Origin: Tubiluchus corallicola
Taxonomy: Eukaryota > Priapulida > Priapulimorpha > Priapulimorphida > Tubiluchidae
Direction of reading: 5' to 3'
DNA length: 64,000 bases
NCBI GenBank assembly: GCA_030141605.1
Contig: JAQGDQ010000123.1
Coordinates: 372,001 to 436,000 of the forward strand
Part shown: positions 26,840 through 39,239 of the stretch, one piece after another
Layout of the letters: every line of letters starts with the position of its first letter
Numbering within the stretch: the stretch's first letter is position 1
Notes under the pieces: model-generated
Told to the model about the DNA's origin: nothing
The model's database searches: none
What the model saw: only the letters and a program-made list of their open reading frames with translations
Position numbers and translations under genes: made by a program

Positions 26840-29800
26840 ATGTCTCTGTCTAAGAGTGAGGTGGAAGCAGCACGACCAAAGATTGAAAAAGTTGTGTACA
26901 AGTTTTTAGGTTATAGTGAACCGCATTTAGAGTCGGCTTCCGTCAATTGCTATCAAAAACAGTATGAGAAGAAGAAAATGGTACGCAAGCTGGCTCGTTA
27001 CCTGGATGAGAAGAAAGCAGAGAAATTGTCTGAAAAACTTTTGCGAGCTTTTAAGGATATTCAAGACCAAGCTTTTGATTTGGGAAAGGCAAGTAACAAT
27101 ATTTTAGTTCTTCATTTTTTTTCCAAATTGTGCTGTGTTGTTTAATATTTTAAAATTCTATGAAATTCATTTCTCTCTTGTGATTAGTTTGGAAATTAAC
27201 TCATCCAACTAATCATGTTTTGCACCACTTGTTTTAAACCACATGTAATATACAGAAACTGCTGCTCGCCTTGACAATAACTAAATGGGGCATGAATTGT
27301 GTCAATGTTGATAATGTGTTAAGCACACTGAATTACATAAAAGATGATTTATTTTGCCTAAAGTGTTTTGAATATTGTTTGCTTATTAGAAAATTACCAA
27401 CTTTTAATAATTGTATATTGATTAACAGCCATTTTCGTCAATTTTTTTCTCGAAAAAATTGTTTGATTTGTGATTGGGAAGAGTAAATTTTAGCAGGGTC
27501 TAACTCACTAATGTTAAAAATTAGTGATCTGTCAATTTTTTCTGCATGTATGGCCTGTACATGTACTGTGCATGTACTACCTGCAATTGTTTTTGAAATC
27601 TAAAACTACAACATTCGTTAACAAAGTTGTCTTCTTTTACAAAATCTTTGTGTTAAGATTCATTTTTGATTTTATCTTAATAGTGCACTGACATTTCAAA
27701 AAGCTAGTTTTCTTGCACTATAGTAAAACTAGCTAATTAGATAAGCTGATACATTAAGTAAAAATAAAGACCTTGGGTAAATAATTCAGACGTGAATGTT
27801 GGAGACAGTTCTTTTTCTGTGATGATGGCGTACTTACTGCACATATGAAGTTTTATTTGCTTATTTTCATTCAGGTGAAACAAGAGTCAACTGACGAAGA
27901 AAAAGCCAGCAAACGACGACGATTTGATGATGAGGATGATCGTAGGAAAGACAGAAAAGAAGACGGCAAACGAGATAGAGATTCAAGTAGCAGGAAGAGG
28001 TTTTTGTGAAAAATAGCTATTCATATTTGCAGACTTCGTCGTGTCTCTTAGTTTTAATAGCTGAATGGTCGCTGTTCGTGGTTAGAGCTTTAAGTTAAGC
28101 GAACCAAGCTTGGTTAGTAAGGAGATGGGTGTTTGTCCGGAGAATTGTTTACGAGTGGTCCTGCCACTACGAGCTACTTTAAGTAGACGTTGCTATTGAG
28201 CATTGAATGTTGTCTTGGAGAGTGAGTACTTTTGATAATTTCAGTAATGCTTTAAGGTCTATGTAATTTGCTTTTGCAGGTACAGTGAAGAAATTAATGG
28301 CAGCCGGGAGGAGGCAAAACGACCAAAAAGAGACGACAAGAAGGAGAAACCAAAAACTAAACCAGTGTGCAAAATTAATATTCATTATTTCAAAATTAAC
28401 AATCAATTTATGGATGCTGTCTCTTTGCTAAGTAGTCATTAAAAATAATAGCAAAATACTATTACCTGACATAGGCAGCTACTGAACAATTAACCAGATG
28501 CCTTTATAGCGCATGAATGTGCTTAGCAATATTTAATAGTTAAGTATATATTGGCATATATACTTGCCTTTTGGTAAGAAGTTCATAGATGGATGAGAAA
28601 CTTGGAGAATAATTGTTATTACGTAATTTTTAAACATGGTCGTGTTTCTTTAGTATGTTCTGAACTGTTTTTTTTCCATACACATACTATAATAGTAATT
28701 GAGACTGAGAATGTTAATATAAATAATTCTCTAAAAATTTGAAAATCATGCTTTGACCCTGCCAGTTTTGGTTGTCAGCAACTCATTCCTGGGTTCCTTT
28801 GCAATTTTAAGTAGGTATGTCGAAGAACAGAAGTGTAGTTTCAAAGCAAATTTAATTTGTATAGCAATTACTGCTATGCAATTCTTGTAATAAATTATGT
28901 CCTGAAAAAATTAGTGGCGTCAAATCGACAGTTGTCAAGGGAGCAGCATTATCTTATGCGTGGAAATCAGACACCATGGAAGCATACAGTATTAACTGAT
29001 TAAGTATATTTTTAAAATTCAAGTAAGTCTATTTCAGTCTTGCAGAACATTTGCGTAATAATAGTACAATGTATATTGTGTGGGCCTAGTTTTGCACAAC
29101 ATAGGCCCACATTTTAAAAAGTTGTGGCGTCCTTGACTCCTCTGACAGTAGCACAGAAGAACCACTGCTGAATAATCTGTAAAAACTGTCCCACTAATTT
29201 GTTTACTCAATTGATTTGTTGCTGCAAGTCTAGCCAAGCAAATTATTGATTAAAGTCCTAGATATCTTGATGTTGCTACTTTGCTCGCATTTATGTTACA
29301 GACCTGTTACTGTTAGCATTTAATGGCTCACTGGAACTGATTTGACACGTTGCAATATACCGATTTATTTCGAGATATTATTGAATGAATGGGAAACTTG
29401 TTCTGTAATCAAGTACATGTATCTTAAAAAATCTGAAAATTCATTTTCTGGGTGATACTTTATTTATTCAACAATTTCCTACATGCACATATGCACATAA
29501 TTTCCAAATGGATAATCAAATTTTCTATTGTGATTAATCGTTGAACAGAGTTAGTAATTGTCGTTTGGTTTGATTATGGTAGGAAACGCAGGAAGATGGT
29601 CCTATTCCTGGTCCAGATCCGAATAAACCGAGTCCAGGGATGCTTACAGCAATACAAATTCAGGATATGATGGCAAATGCACAGAGAATGATAGAAGAAC
29701 GAAAGAAACAGTTAAATTTAATAGTAAGTAAGCCTTTAATTCTTTAAAGTATTATATCAAATAAACTTATTTAAAGTCATGAATTATCAAATTATGAGGA

Positions 29801-32800
29801 AAAGAATTCACAAGTTTTTCTTGCACATTCGAGTTCTACTCAAAGTTAGATCACCAATAATTTCTCTGCCGTGATTTTTCTACTTTTTCCTTGAACAGTT
29901 TTTTTTTGTTATGATAAAGCTGGTTGGAACGGCTTTTGTACTTGTCTTGCTGATGTGTATCTTCTTACTTGGTTCATCTTAACCTACATATGCTGTCTTG
30001 AATAAGTTCAAGTTAATTGTTCAAATTATCTAACCTTAGCACTTTACTTTGAATTACACGACCTCGCTTGGACCAATGTTTAGTATTTTCTAGTTAGTAT
30101 TTTTGTAATAACTATGCATTACTAGCAACCCGTTACATTTAATAGGTGATACATAGTTTTTAGAAGCAAATTTTTGCATAGAGAATTTGCATACATAAAA
30201 AGTAATCCAGAAAAATGTGTAAGAAATTTATTTTCAATGTAATCTTTTTATTGTATGATATTTTACATGTGCATTTTTGTACATGCGGGTTTAAACCGTT
30301 TTCAACAGCTCTGTTATTTAACTGTTTGCAGCCAGTCCAGCCGGGAGTGCAGAACAATGCTCTTGAAGACAAGGCTAAAAGAGCTGCTGAAATACAAGCA
30401 AGGATACAGGTGTGAGCTGCTAATTAACATTCTGCATTAGTCATTCCTTTTTGTTATGTCTTAAACTAACCTGGCACATACTGGTGCAATAATAGAGCAG
30501 TTTTCAGTAAAAACAGTGTGAATGCTAGAAAGCGTGCGGTAAAGCATTTTTACTTGTCGGTGACATGTAGAACTTTTACACTATCACGTTTACAAGAGCG
30601 ACGACAAATTTATTCCCACACTTAATCTTGCTTGGAAACCTTTTTTTAAGTCTTAAATGAAATAGTGTTAAGTACTACACATGTTGTTGTCTGTTATTTT
30701 TTTTATCAAAAATTTTGCACCTCTACTGAGACTAGAACCCAAGACCTTCTCCTTTTTGGGCTATTACACCACAGAGGCACTCTCACGGCCTGACTTTTCA
30801 GACTTCAAATTTACTCTACAAGCCGCTAGAGGCGATTCACGGGAGAATCGTAGTTTATGCTCTATCAAGACTTTGTGATGTCAATCCAATAAATTCATGA
30901 GTGGTACTGAACTACATTGACATTGAAAAATCTAGCACCTCCATTGGTATTAGAATCAGAGACCTTCTGTTTTCCCAGCAGCTAACTAGAAGCTTACATG
31001 AGATATCAGAGTGATTTTCATAACCCAAAAGAGCATAACTTAGCTTACCATTTGAGATTTCTTGCAGCATGCGATTTAGTTATACAGTAGGAGCCATTTA
31101 CTAGACTCACAGTTAATAGAATCAGTCGCTTAATTGACACAAAAATGTCTAGTACGGGCCGCTTCCACTCAAATGTACATAAAAACAGTCGGCAAGTAAC
31201 TCATATAGCTCCGCTTAACTGGCTCAATATTTTTGCTTTACGTACTTAAAATAAGATACTTGCATGTGACCAAAGAGCTTTTACTACTTTTAATGCCACT
31301 TATTGTGGTATAAAAGTAGCAACTGTTCCTTATTTTTGTGTACTATGATGCACTTAGAAGTACGTGTAAAGTACGTTTATCATGTGTTGAAATGCTAGTG
31401 TAACAGTTTTGCTTTGAACCTGTCACCCATTCGTCTGCTGCATTTAACCTCCTTGTCCAAGAATTTGTGGAACGTAAACTTTTAATCACATGTCTAGTGG
31501 TTTCCCTTTGAAGTTCTTGCTGCTTTTCATGAAATCTTAATTAGTTAACTGTTGCTGTTATGTCACCGATGTATTCTTTGCGACTTTTTAAGCGTAAACG
31601 TCATAGATCAGCTAAGAGCATAGAGTTAATTTTGAAAAATGGAGCATAAAATTTAAAGCTCTCTCAGCCTTTGCAGCGCATTCTAAGCTGAGGAGTGATG
31701 GCTTGTATTTCTATACTAACAATACTATAGCTATCGGACAATAGACTCAGTCGTTTAATTGGCACAGAACTCTTCCATCCCAAAGTGAGTCTATTAAGCG
31801 GCTCTTACTGTATAAACCAATTGTGATTCTATCTAGTACAATAAAAATTGGGGCACTGTTAGGGAAATCCATTGATACTGTCAAATTAATTTGATGCTAT
31901 TTTTTACTCGTATTTTGTTAACCGTATTTTAGGCACATCTTACAGCAAAGCCAAATCTCTTAGTAACACTCTCAGGTGCCGAAGCAGCGAAAGCCGTTCT
32001 GGATCCGTCAAAAGGACCAACACCACTGATTCTTGATGATGAAGGTCGCACAGTGGATTCTTCGGGCAAAGCTATACATGTATGTTTGCATTATTTTATT
32101 CATGTTTTGTCTTAGGAAGTCAGATAAAATTGTCTCTTACAGTTTACTTGTAATGCTTGCTCCTTCTCCCTCCCTTTCTCTCACAAGATGGTCTCTCTGT
32201 CTCCTCCCTTTTGAATTTTTTTTGGCTCCCTTGCTGATTATATTTTACTTATGCAATATTGCTCATTTCAAAAAACTTGAATGGTGAATGAGCCTAAAAA
32301 TGTTAAACTTGTAAATTCAGTGTTTCTTATCTTTTTTGTATGCGGATTTCTAAACCTATATAAACATTTTTGGGTAAAATTGCGAAATTTTCAAGTTTAA
32401 CTTACCAGATGTATTATTTGTTTGCATTATATTTAATGCAGCGTCTTTTGTCCTAAAATTACAACTGTTAATAGCAGCTGCTTTAATGCAGGTACAGCAA
32501 TATTCGAGTTATTTCTCAAAAAACTATAATACAATATTTTAATATATTATAATATACGGTGTTTCAAACTTAATATCCAAATACCAAAAAAGTCTAGTGA
32601 CTGTTAACCCCGTTATAACTAACATTTTTGCGAGTACAAGATTATCAAACAATATGAAAGTGAATTGAGGTTGTAGTGACAGGTTTTTTTCCTTTTTACA
32701 GATACCTCAGTATACTCCAACCCTGAAAGCAAACATTCGCGCGAAACGAAGGGAAGAATTTAAAATGGTCCTCCAGGAGAAGCTTCCAGAAGAGCTTTCA

Positions 32801-35800
32801 GAAGCTAGTAAATTCTTTGATCCGCGCATGCCAGCGAAGATGTCGCAAAGAACTAGAAGGAAGTTCCACTTTGTCGAACACGGTCGATATGTACAGATGG
32901 AACAACGACTCAAGACAAAAGCGCAGTTGGAAAAGTTACAGAAGGAAATTGCACAGGTACAAAGTACAGTTTTACCTAGTGGATTGTACACCTGTTACTT
33001 TTCAATTTTCAATTCCTGCTAAATCTGTAGAATAACTACGAAATCTTAACTAATATAACTGGGAGTTGACAAGCTCTGAAGTTTTTTGCATTTGTTTTAC
33101 ATTTCCACTTCATTGGAAGTATATTTAAAAAGAACCAGATGTTTTGCTGCTATGAACAGATTGTAACTTAGCATTCTTTAGTTATTGACTTGGTTTTTGG
33201 AAATTTTAACCTTCCACCGCATTTGAACAAGAAATTATGGATTTTAAGGTTCATTTTTAGTTCATTATTTAGCCGAAAGAACTTAGCCGACAGAATAAAA
33301 CTTTAATAGGTAACAGGGGTCATAATTTCAAGCTTATTGATGATGGCATCATCAGTAAAAAGCCCAAGATCCTGTCATTTCAAAATACATTGTAAAGTAT
33401 TATGTACCTAGCCTAGAGAAAACATTTCTGGATGATTGATAGGGCTCCAGTTCTGACATCATAATTCTACTGAATGGCACAAAATGGCTACATTTGGAAA
33501 AAGCTAACTTAAAGATTTATCCCATTAAAATAGATATTGCAACAGGTGTTAAGTTTATGGTATACAGCCTATTTGTACTTTTTTAGCAAATTGATTTTTG
33601 TGCTATCTGCTGCACGGTGTAAAGAATAGTTCATAATGTTGCTCATAAAACTCACTGTACAGGTTGCCAAGAAGACTGGAATCCAATCTGCTACGGTCTT
33701 GACGAAGATTGCCCCGAAGAAAGAGCTGCTAGCTGATGAGATTCCAGACGTAGAATGGTGGGACGCTGTGATACTCCAGAATGAGGCTTACGAAAGCTTG
33801 GATAAGAGGCTGGAGGGTCAGGATGAATTTGAAGGCATTACGAATCTCGTTGAGCACCCAATTCAGATGAAACCTCCCACAGCTGAGGAAATGGTAATGC
33901 ATATATTTTTTTCTGTTTCTGCTTTATTAAAAATTTGTGTGATTTTTTCGCATTTATTTATTTATTGAATACAAGATAGTCGGTTAAATGTTTGATTATT
34001 TATCAGATAATCAATAAACTTTGTACCATTACGGCTACAAAACTTACAACTTGTACAGATCGTTTGCAGGTACAGTATACCCAGTACAGTACATATTTTT
34101 AGTAATTGAGTGAAATTTGTGTCTCTGTCACAAATGTAGTTATTAATTTTATACTACAAACGCTTTTTTTGTATATCCTGAAAACGTTCAGATAATACAG
34201 TCAAACCTAGTTATACTGCCGCCCGCCCCCCATTATAACACCAGCCTTGCCATAATGCCAACTACAGTAGTCGCCGCTTAATTGACTCACTTTTGGACCG
34301 ACATGTTTTGACCCAATTAACCGATTGAACCTATTTACCGATGGGTGTAGTATTACTGCTATAGAAGTATGAGTCATCAGCTATGCACTGCAAAAGCTTT
34401 TAATCAATTTTAGAAACGAAGTAACGCCTAAATTCCTTTGTGCAGTTAAAAATTAGAAAAAATATTTTAAAATATTAATTTATATAAGTGAATTAACAAT
34501 AAATTAAAAACTATACTTTTCTAAATCACACAAGTCTGAATTGGGCATGACTAAAACAGTTCCGAATCGTCTGCTCACTTGCATTGCTACATGACATAGC
34601 CAGTAAATGTACCGTACCTGCATATTTGACTATTAACTCATTAAGCCTGAAAGCGTGATTTGCAACTAGAGCATCAAAAGAAAACCGCTAAGCAAGTGAT
34701 TAAATGTTTAGCTTCCAGAAATTCTTTGGGTAACGAGGTTAATTGCAGCGGGCGAGCGGGTAACAGATTCAAAGCAAAACCACTACGCTAAGTGTATTAG
34801 AGGCATGATAAACGTACATGTTTCCAAACAAAAGGGAAGTAAAGATGACATAAAAGTAGGAAAGGCTGTTTGGGGACATACATGTGTCTTATTTTAAGTA
34901 CGTGAAGGAAAAATAGTGAGTCAATTAAGCGAAGTTATTTAAGTCAATTACCGATAGTTTTTATGCATATTTGAATAGAAGCAGCCGGTTCCAGGTATTT
35001 TTGAGTCAATTAAGCGACTGAGTCTATTAAGCGGCAACTACTGTATTGCCCTGTCCCACTTTCCATAATATATTAAATATAAGGAATACCGCCAACCTCG
35101 CCTACCGCCATATCTGCTGTGCCAAAAGTCTGTTTTACATAATAAATTTATTCTGTTATGACTCCAGCCAAGATAAAGCACAGGGATTTTACGGCTGTAA
35201 AAGCTATTTGACTCAAGGTAAAGTTATATGCGACAGCTATATATAGTATTAATTATCTAGTAATGTTACGTTGGGAGCTTGGATGGGCTGCGTGGCTGCA
35301 TATTCCTCTTATCAGGAGACAGCAGTATTTCACAAGACTCTACTCCACATTGTGTTACCTAAAAGTTTTGCATCACACGGCCCTAGGACTATTACCTGCA
35401 TTAATTTTGTTGATGCACAGTACAAATGTGTACTGAATAGCAAAAATGTACAGTATTATACATGTATTATTGTAGCGTAATAATAATTTACTATTTATGA
35501 CATATTAAAGTTAACTAGGAAACAAAATAGAGGTTACAGACTAGAACGGCTTTGATATTTAATGAACCTCAGCTTACCGCCAACACCACTATAGCGCCAT
35601 ATTTAGTGGTGTCCCAGACCTGGCGTTATAACGAGGTTTGACTGTAATTAGTAAAAGGAGAACTGCACTTGATCTAATGTTATAGTTGTTGTTATCATAA
35701 TTAGGGATATTTGTTTCGTCTTACAAGAAATTAATAAGCAAAAGGAGAGAATCATTAATATTAAATTCTATCATGAAGAGAAGTGGTAGAGATAAATCTA

Positions 35801-36916
35801 GCTTCACTGCTTAAAAATACAACATACAAGTGTCCTTACATATTTAGCTGCCAGGCTCCACAGATGCAGCTGCCATACCTGTAATGCTCACAAAGAAGGA
35901 AAGGAGGAAATTGCGGCGGATGAACCGACGAGAAACGTGGAAGGAGAAGCAAGAGAAGATCCGCCTGGGACTAGAACCTCCTCCGGAACCTAAAGTGCGC
36001 ATGTCGAATTTGATGCGTGTTCTCGGAACTGAACAGGTGCGAAATATGATGTTACGACTATTACATTAATTCGCAATTTTAGTATTTACAGTTCTGTGTG
36101 AACAGTCATGCTTGCAAGATGTTCAGTTTTAATTGGTGTTGTATTCTTTTAGTGTATTTAGATGTTTACTAGTCTATATTATGTCTAGTAAATTTCTGCA
36201 GTAGGAACCCAATCACTGACATAATAATTAGCATAGCTGTCAGGGATCTAAAAGATGAGTTTTTGGAGTGTCAAATAAGTGATTAAATATAGTAACATGA
36301 CATGAGTTTTTTGCTGGTACAGGTACAAGATCCTACAAAGATCGAAGCTCACGTGCGAGCACAAATGGCAAAACGGCAGAAAGCACATGAAGAGGCCAAT
36401 GCAGCTAGGAAGCTTACTAAAGAACAAGTGCGTGACAAAAAGATCAAGAAAATCAAAGAGGATACATCCAAAGGTGTGCACATTTCCGTTTACCGTGTGA
36501 AGGATCTCTCAAACCCCTCGAAAAAGTTCAAGGTGGAAACGAACTGCAAACAGTTGCTTATGACAGGCACTGTAGTGTTTTATCGGGACTGCAATGTCAT
36601 CGTTGTCGAAGGAGGGCCAAGGCAACAGAAAAAATACCGACGATTAATGTTGCACAGAATCAAGTGGGCAGAAGATACGAAATTAGACGAGAAGAAACGA
36701 AAAGATTCGGCATTTGATAGTAAAGAGGTTTCATCTACGAATAGTTGTGTGTTAGTCTGGGAAGGCATGGTGAAAGAAAGAAACTTTGGTGAGATGAAAT
36801 TTAAGCTGTGCCCCACTGAAGCTTTCGCTCGTGAGCATTTTCGCAAGCACAATGTTGAACACTACTGGGATTTAGCGTATACACAGTCAATTGTAGAAAA
36901 GACAGAGGTGGAGTAA
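26840..36916 (+). CDS. PRPF3: PRPF3, U4/U6 small nuclear ribonucleoprotein Prp3 (complete, 10 exons)
   Basis: Exons: 26840-27088, 27875-27999 (or -28005), 28280-28364, 29583-29723, 30332-30409, 31933-32079, 32702-32956, 33663-33893, 35848-36036, 36323-36916. They join in frame to 697 codons; human PRPF3 has 683 aa. Residues 1-83 match the N-terminal PWI region. Next comes a Lys/Arg/Glu/Asp-rich linker, then the block with SPGML and IEERKKQLN, then the Prp3 domain (about 278-545, with [17 protein letters not shown] and [10 protein letters not shown] as [17 protein letters not shown] and [10 protein letters not shown] in human). The C-terminal DUF1115-type region follows (about 545-690, with [27 protein letters not shown] and HYWDLA). 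In known systems Prp3 binds the U4/U6 duplex and holds the U4/U6.U5 tri-snRNP together in the nucleus. Intron 1 uses a GC donor. The donors of exon 2 (GTTTTT, or GTGAAA six bases on, both in frame) and exon 3 (GTGTGC) are weak. The start ATG lies 8 bases after an acceptor-like AG. Assignment is from recognition of the family, without a database search. Confidence 0.97.
27089..27874 (+). other. PRPF3 intron 1, GC-AG type
   Basis: Exon 1 ends AAAG and the intron starts GCAAGT, the usual context of rare GC-AG introns. The intron ends TTCAG. Using the GC donor, exon 1 is exactly 83 codons and exon 2 continues in phase 0 with Val-Lys-Gln-Glu. The nearest GT, four bases later, would put exon 2 in a frame that meets TGA after a few codons. 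The frame therefore supports the GC donor. Confidence 0.85.
30705..30995 (-). repeat. Two tRNA-like (SINE-type) segments in PRPF3 intron 5
   Basis: Read on minus, 30783-30705 contains GTGGTGTAATAG (A-box-like) and then GGTCTTGGGTTCTAGTCTC (B-box-like), bounded by short complementary ends CCTCT and AGAGG. A second, more decayed copy lies at about 30995-30925 with GGTCTCTGATTCTAATACC and the same 3' end GGAGGTGC. This looks like the tRNA-derived head of a SINE in two adjacent copies. I could not form a convincing anticodon arm, so I do not call a functional tRNA. Confidence 0.45.
31085..31810. mobile_element. TA-flanked inverted-repeat element (pogo/Tigger-like MITE) in PRPF3 intron 5
   Basis: The left end begins CAGTAGGAGCCATTTACTAG. 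The right end read outward-in begins CAGTAAGAGCCGCTTAATAG. Both continue with ACTCAC, and both ends are flanked by TA. The size is 726 bases with no long open frame, so it is non-autonomous. CAGT termini with a TA target fit the Tc1/mariner-pogo superfamily. It is a relative of the inner element at 34265-35043. Confidence 0.75.
34198..35644. mobile_element. Outer TA-flanked inverted-repeat element in PRPF3 intron 8
   Basis: The left end reads CAGTCAAACCTAGTTATACT. The right end, inverted, reads CAGTCAAACCTCGTTATAAC. TA dinucleotides flank both. The terminal sequence is the type found at pogo/Tigger ends. The element is 1,447 bases only because a second element (34265-35043) sits inside it; without that insert it is under 700 bases. 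No transposase frame is seen. Confidence 0.75.
34265..35043. mobile_element. Inner nested inverted-repeat element in PRPF3 intron 8
   Basis: The ends are CAGTAGTCGCCGCTTAATTG and, inverted, CAGTAGTTGCCGCTTAATAG, both followed by ACTCA, with flanking TA on each side. About 23 of 25 terminal bases match. It interrupts the outer element, so it inserted later. Its close resemblance to 31085-31810 puts both in one family. Confidence 0.75.
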
Positions 36917-37117
36917 AACGTGGTAGAAATGTGTCAATAGCTTAATTATATGGCAAGGCTTGTGCTGCCTAAGTGTTCTGCCTACAGTGACATGCACTTA
37001 TTATATGAGAAAAACTCCAGGAAAGGACGAAAGGTGTAGGAAAGTGGAAAAGCTCGTTAATTCAAAGTTACCTGTGTACGTATTTCTTACAAAATTGCTG
37101 ATGCAGCTTCAACTCTG

Positions 37118-37123
37118 AATAAA
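37118..37123 (+). terminator. Poly(A) signal AATAAA of PRPF3
   Basis: The first AATAAA after the PRPF3 stop lies 201 bases downstream and is followed by a T/G-rich stretch (TGTTTTC, then GTGTCTTTTGTG), as expected for a cleavage site. Confidence 0.7.
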
Positions 37124-38608
37124 TGTTTTCTAGTGTCTTTTGTGAATGGATGCGTTTCACTGGCTTCTTCCAGTGGCAATATGTAAATTGTTAAAGGACC
37201 TGATGTGCATGTATTTGCACATACTGTAAATGGAGAATGATTTTTGTGCATTCGGTTGCTTCAGTGTTTGCCAGAATTCATGCAACAAAAGGACAAACAC
37301 GTTCTGTTTTGCTTTAATTAGCCAAACAATTTAAGTGAATGATGCATGATTCAATTAGCATCTGCCGTTAGCGAACATACGTTTTACATAGTAGGGTAGG
37401 ACAACTAATGATAATTTCATACTGTTCTTGCGTCCTGTCCCATTGGGCAAAGTAATCAGATATCAGGCAATGCAAAAACCAAGTAAACTGATTTTTTGCC
37501 AGCAGCATTTCAAGCTTTGTTATTGACTGAAATTTAAATGCTAAATTATAACCGTACATGCCTTGTGACAACCTTAAATTATTTCCAAACATCTGGACAT
37601 TTCCCACTAAATTTCACAAGCAAAGTTATATTGCAAAGTTTTAAAGTAATAATAATTTGCCAATTAGATTGTCATGAGGATTTTGCAAAGAATCATATAT
37701 ACTAAGACAAAAATTTGTTGTTACAATAAAATGTCTTTTTAAAATTAATTGCTCCTAGTTCATGTTTTTCGCTGTGCTCATGTTTTCAGATAAAGTTGCT
37801 TTCCTTTTACAGCCATCACACTACTGAGTGAAATCCATTTCACATGTACATTTTTAAATGCATCGGCAACATAACGCATCAAATACTAATACTTGGTGCA
37901 CATGCTGCAAAGTTTGTCTGTAACTTGATTTACCAACTTTGTCACACACTTAGATTTTGCTTAAATGTGCTCACACTCTGTCCCACACTCATCCTGCCAT
38001 TGTGTGGGATTTTAGTACAATAGGTTGTTGCGGTGCATTTGTAAATTTTGTGTGAGACAGTTTGTTGCAGACAGACAGACTTTTTGCTATGAGCAACTAG
38101 TATAAAACCATAAGACAAATTCAAATTTACTGTTTTCAATTTTCCGCATGTCTTACTAACAAAACTTCGTCTTGGATACAGAGTTGGCTTTAAGAACTCA
38201 GAGGTGACACAGTCTCTTCACTCGTAGATTCCTTATTCTCCCTTATCTTTTTTTTAATTATTTGCTTCCCCCTGTTTCTTTTCCCTTATGCTCTCTTTCT
38301 CTGTTTCTGCTCCTTCTCCCTCCCCACTGATTCTTAATTTTGTATTTATCCCAGACATTCTAATTACAGAAGCAGAGTACCCAGATCCAGGACTTGTCAA
38401 CCAGCTTAAGTGACGTTTACTAGACATCCGGAATGCGGCTGCATTATGCAGAATATGCTCCGTTTATCAGACTTGCGTTATGCATTATTTTTTCTGCAGC
38501 TGTTTCCTATAAATTTTTATGTACATAACAGTTCCGCAAGTGGATAACGCATATGCATCCTGGATGTCTGATAAATGCCACTTTAGTATGTTATTACGAA
38601 GCTTAGAA
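37124..38608. other. Convergent intergenic region PRPF3 / RANGAP1
   Basis: This is AT-rich sequence between the PRPF3 poly(A) signal and the likely end of RANGAP1. I see no coding frame with gene-like features and no clear repeat, apart from a pyrimidine-rich patch around 38220-38330. Confidence 0.5.
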
Positions 38609-38614
38609 TTTATT
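38609..38614 (-). terminator. Candidate poly(A) signal of RANGAP1
   Basis: This is the nearest AATAAA on the minus strand that I found after the RANGAP1 stop, which would give a 3' UTR of about 630 bases. A variant signal closer to the stop cannot be excluded. Confidence 0.35.
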
Positions 38615-39239
38615 ATTATGACAAAAGATCAATAAAATGAATTTCACCCTTCCAATAAAGATAGGAAATTTCATTAATGACAGAATTTTATCACAAGTTA
38701 TGCATCACTATTACATTCGGCCTGCGAGAAGGTAATTTTAAGATGGCTTCAACTTAGAAGCTTGTGTATGTGTATAGTTAAGTACAGTACAACAATAAGC
38801 TTACTGCTTTTTTGTTGGTGGATTTCACACTTTGCAGCAAAACTGGAATGTAACTATGCCTTACTTAGGATGCTTCTTCTGTAGAGGAATAAAGTTGCAA
38901 GGTAATGCCACATGTGAATGACATTTCATTATAAATCATTAGACGCTGGTCATGATAGTGTTATTTCATATCATATTGTACGCTTTGTGCCTCCAGAACA
39001 CTTGTATTTTCACCAAAAATGTACAACACCGGCAACACCACACTTGAGTCTCACCAAAGCATAAAGTTTTAAGCAGCTAAGCCCTTTACATTTAGAGATG
39101 AGTTGTTCACATTTGCACTTTTAAAATCCTGGAAGGAGAAATCGCACTGTTTATGTTGGCTCACTTGAGACGTTTTCTGCTGTAAGTTTAACTTGCATCG
39201 GCTTGCAAAGATAAATTGAAGGTGCAGAAGCTTGTGAAG

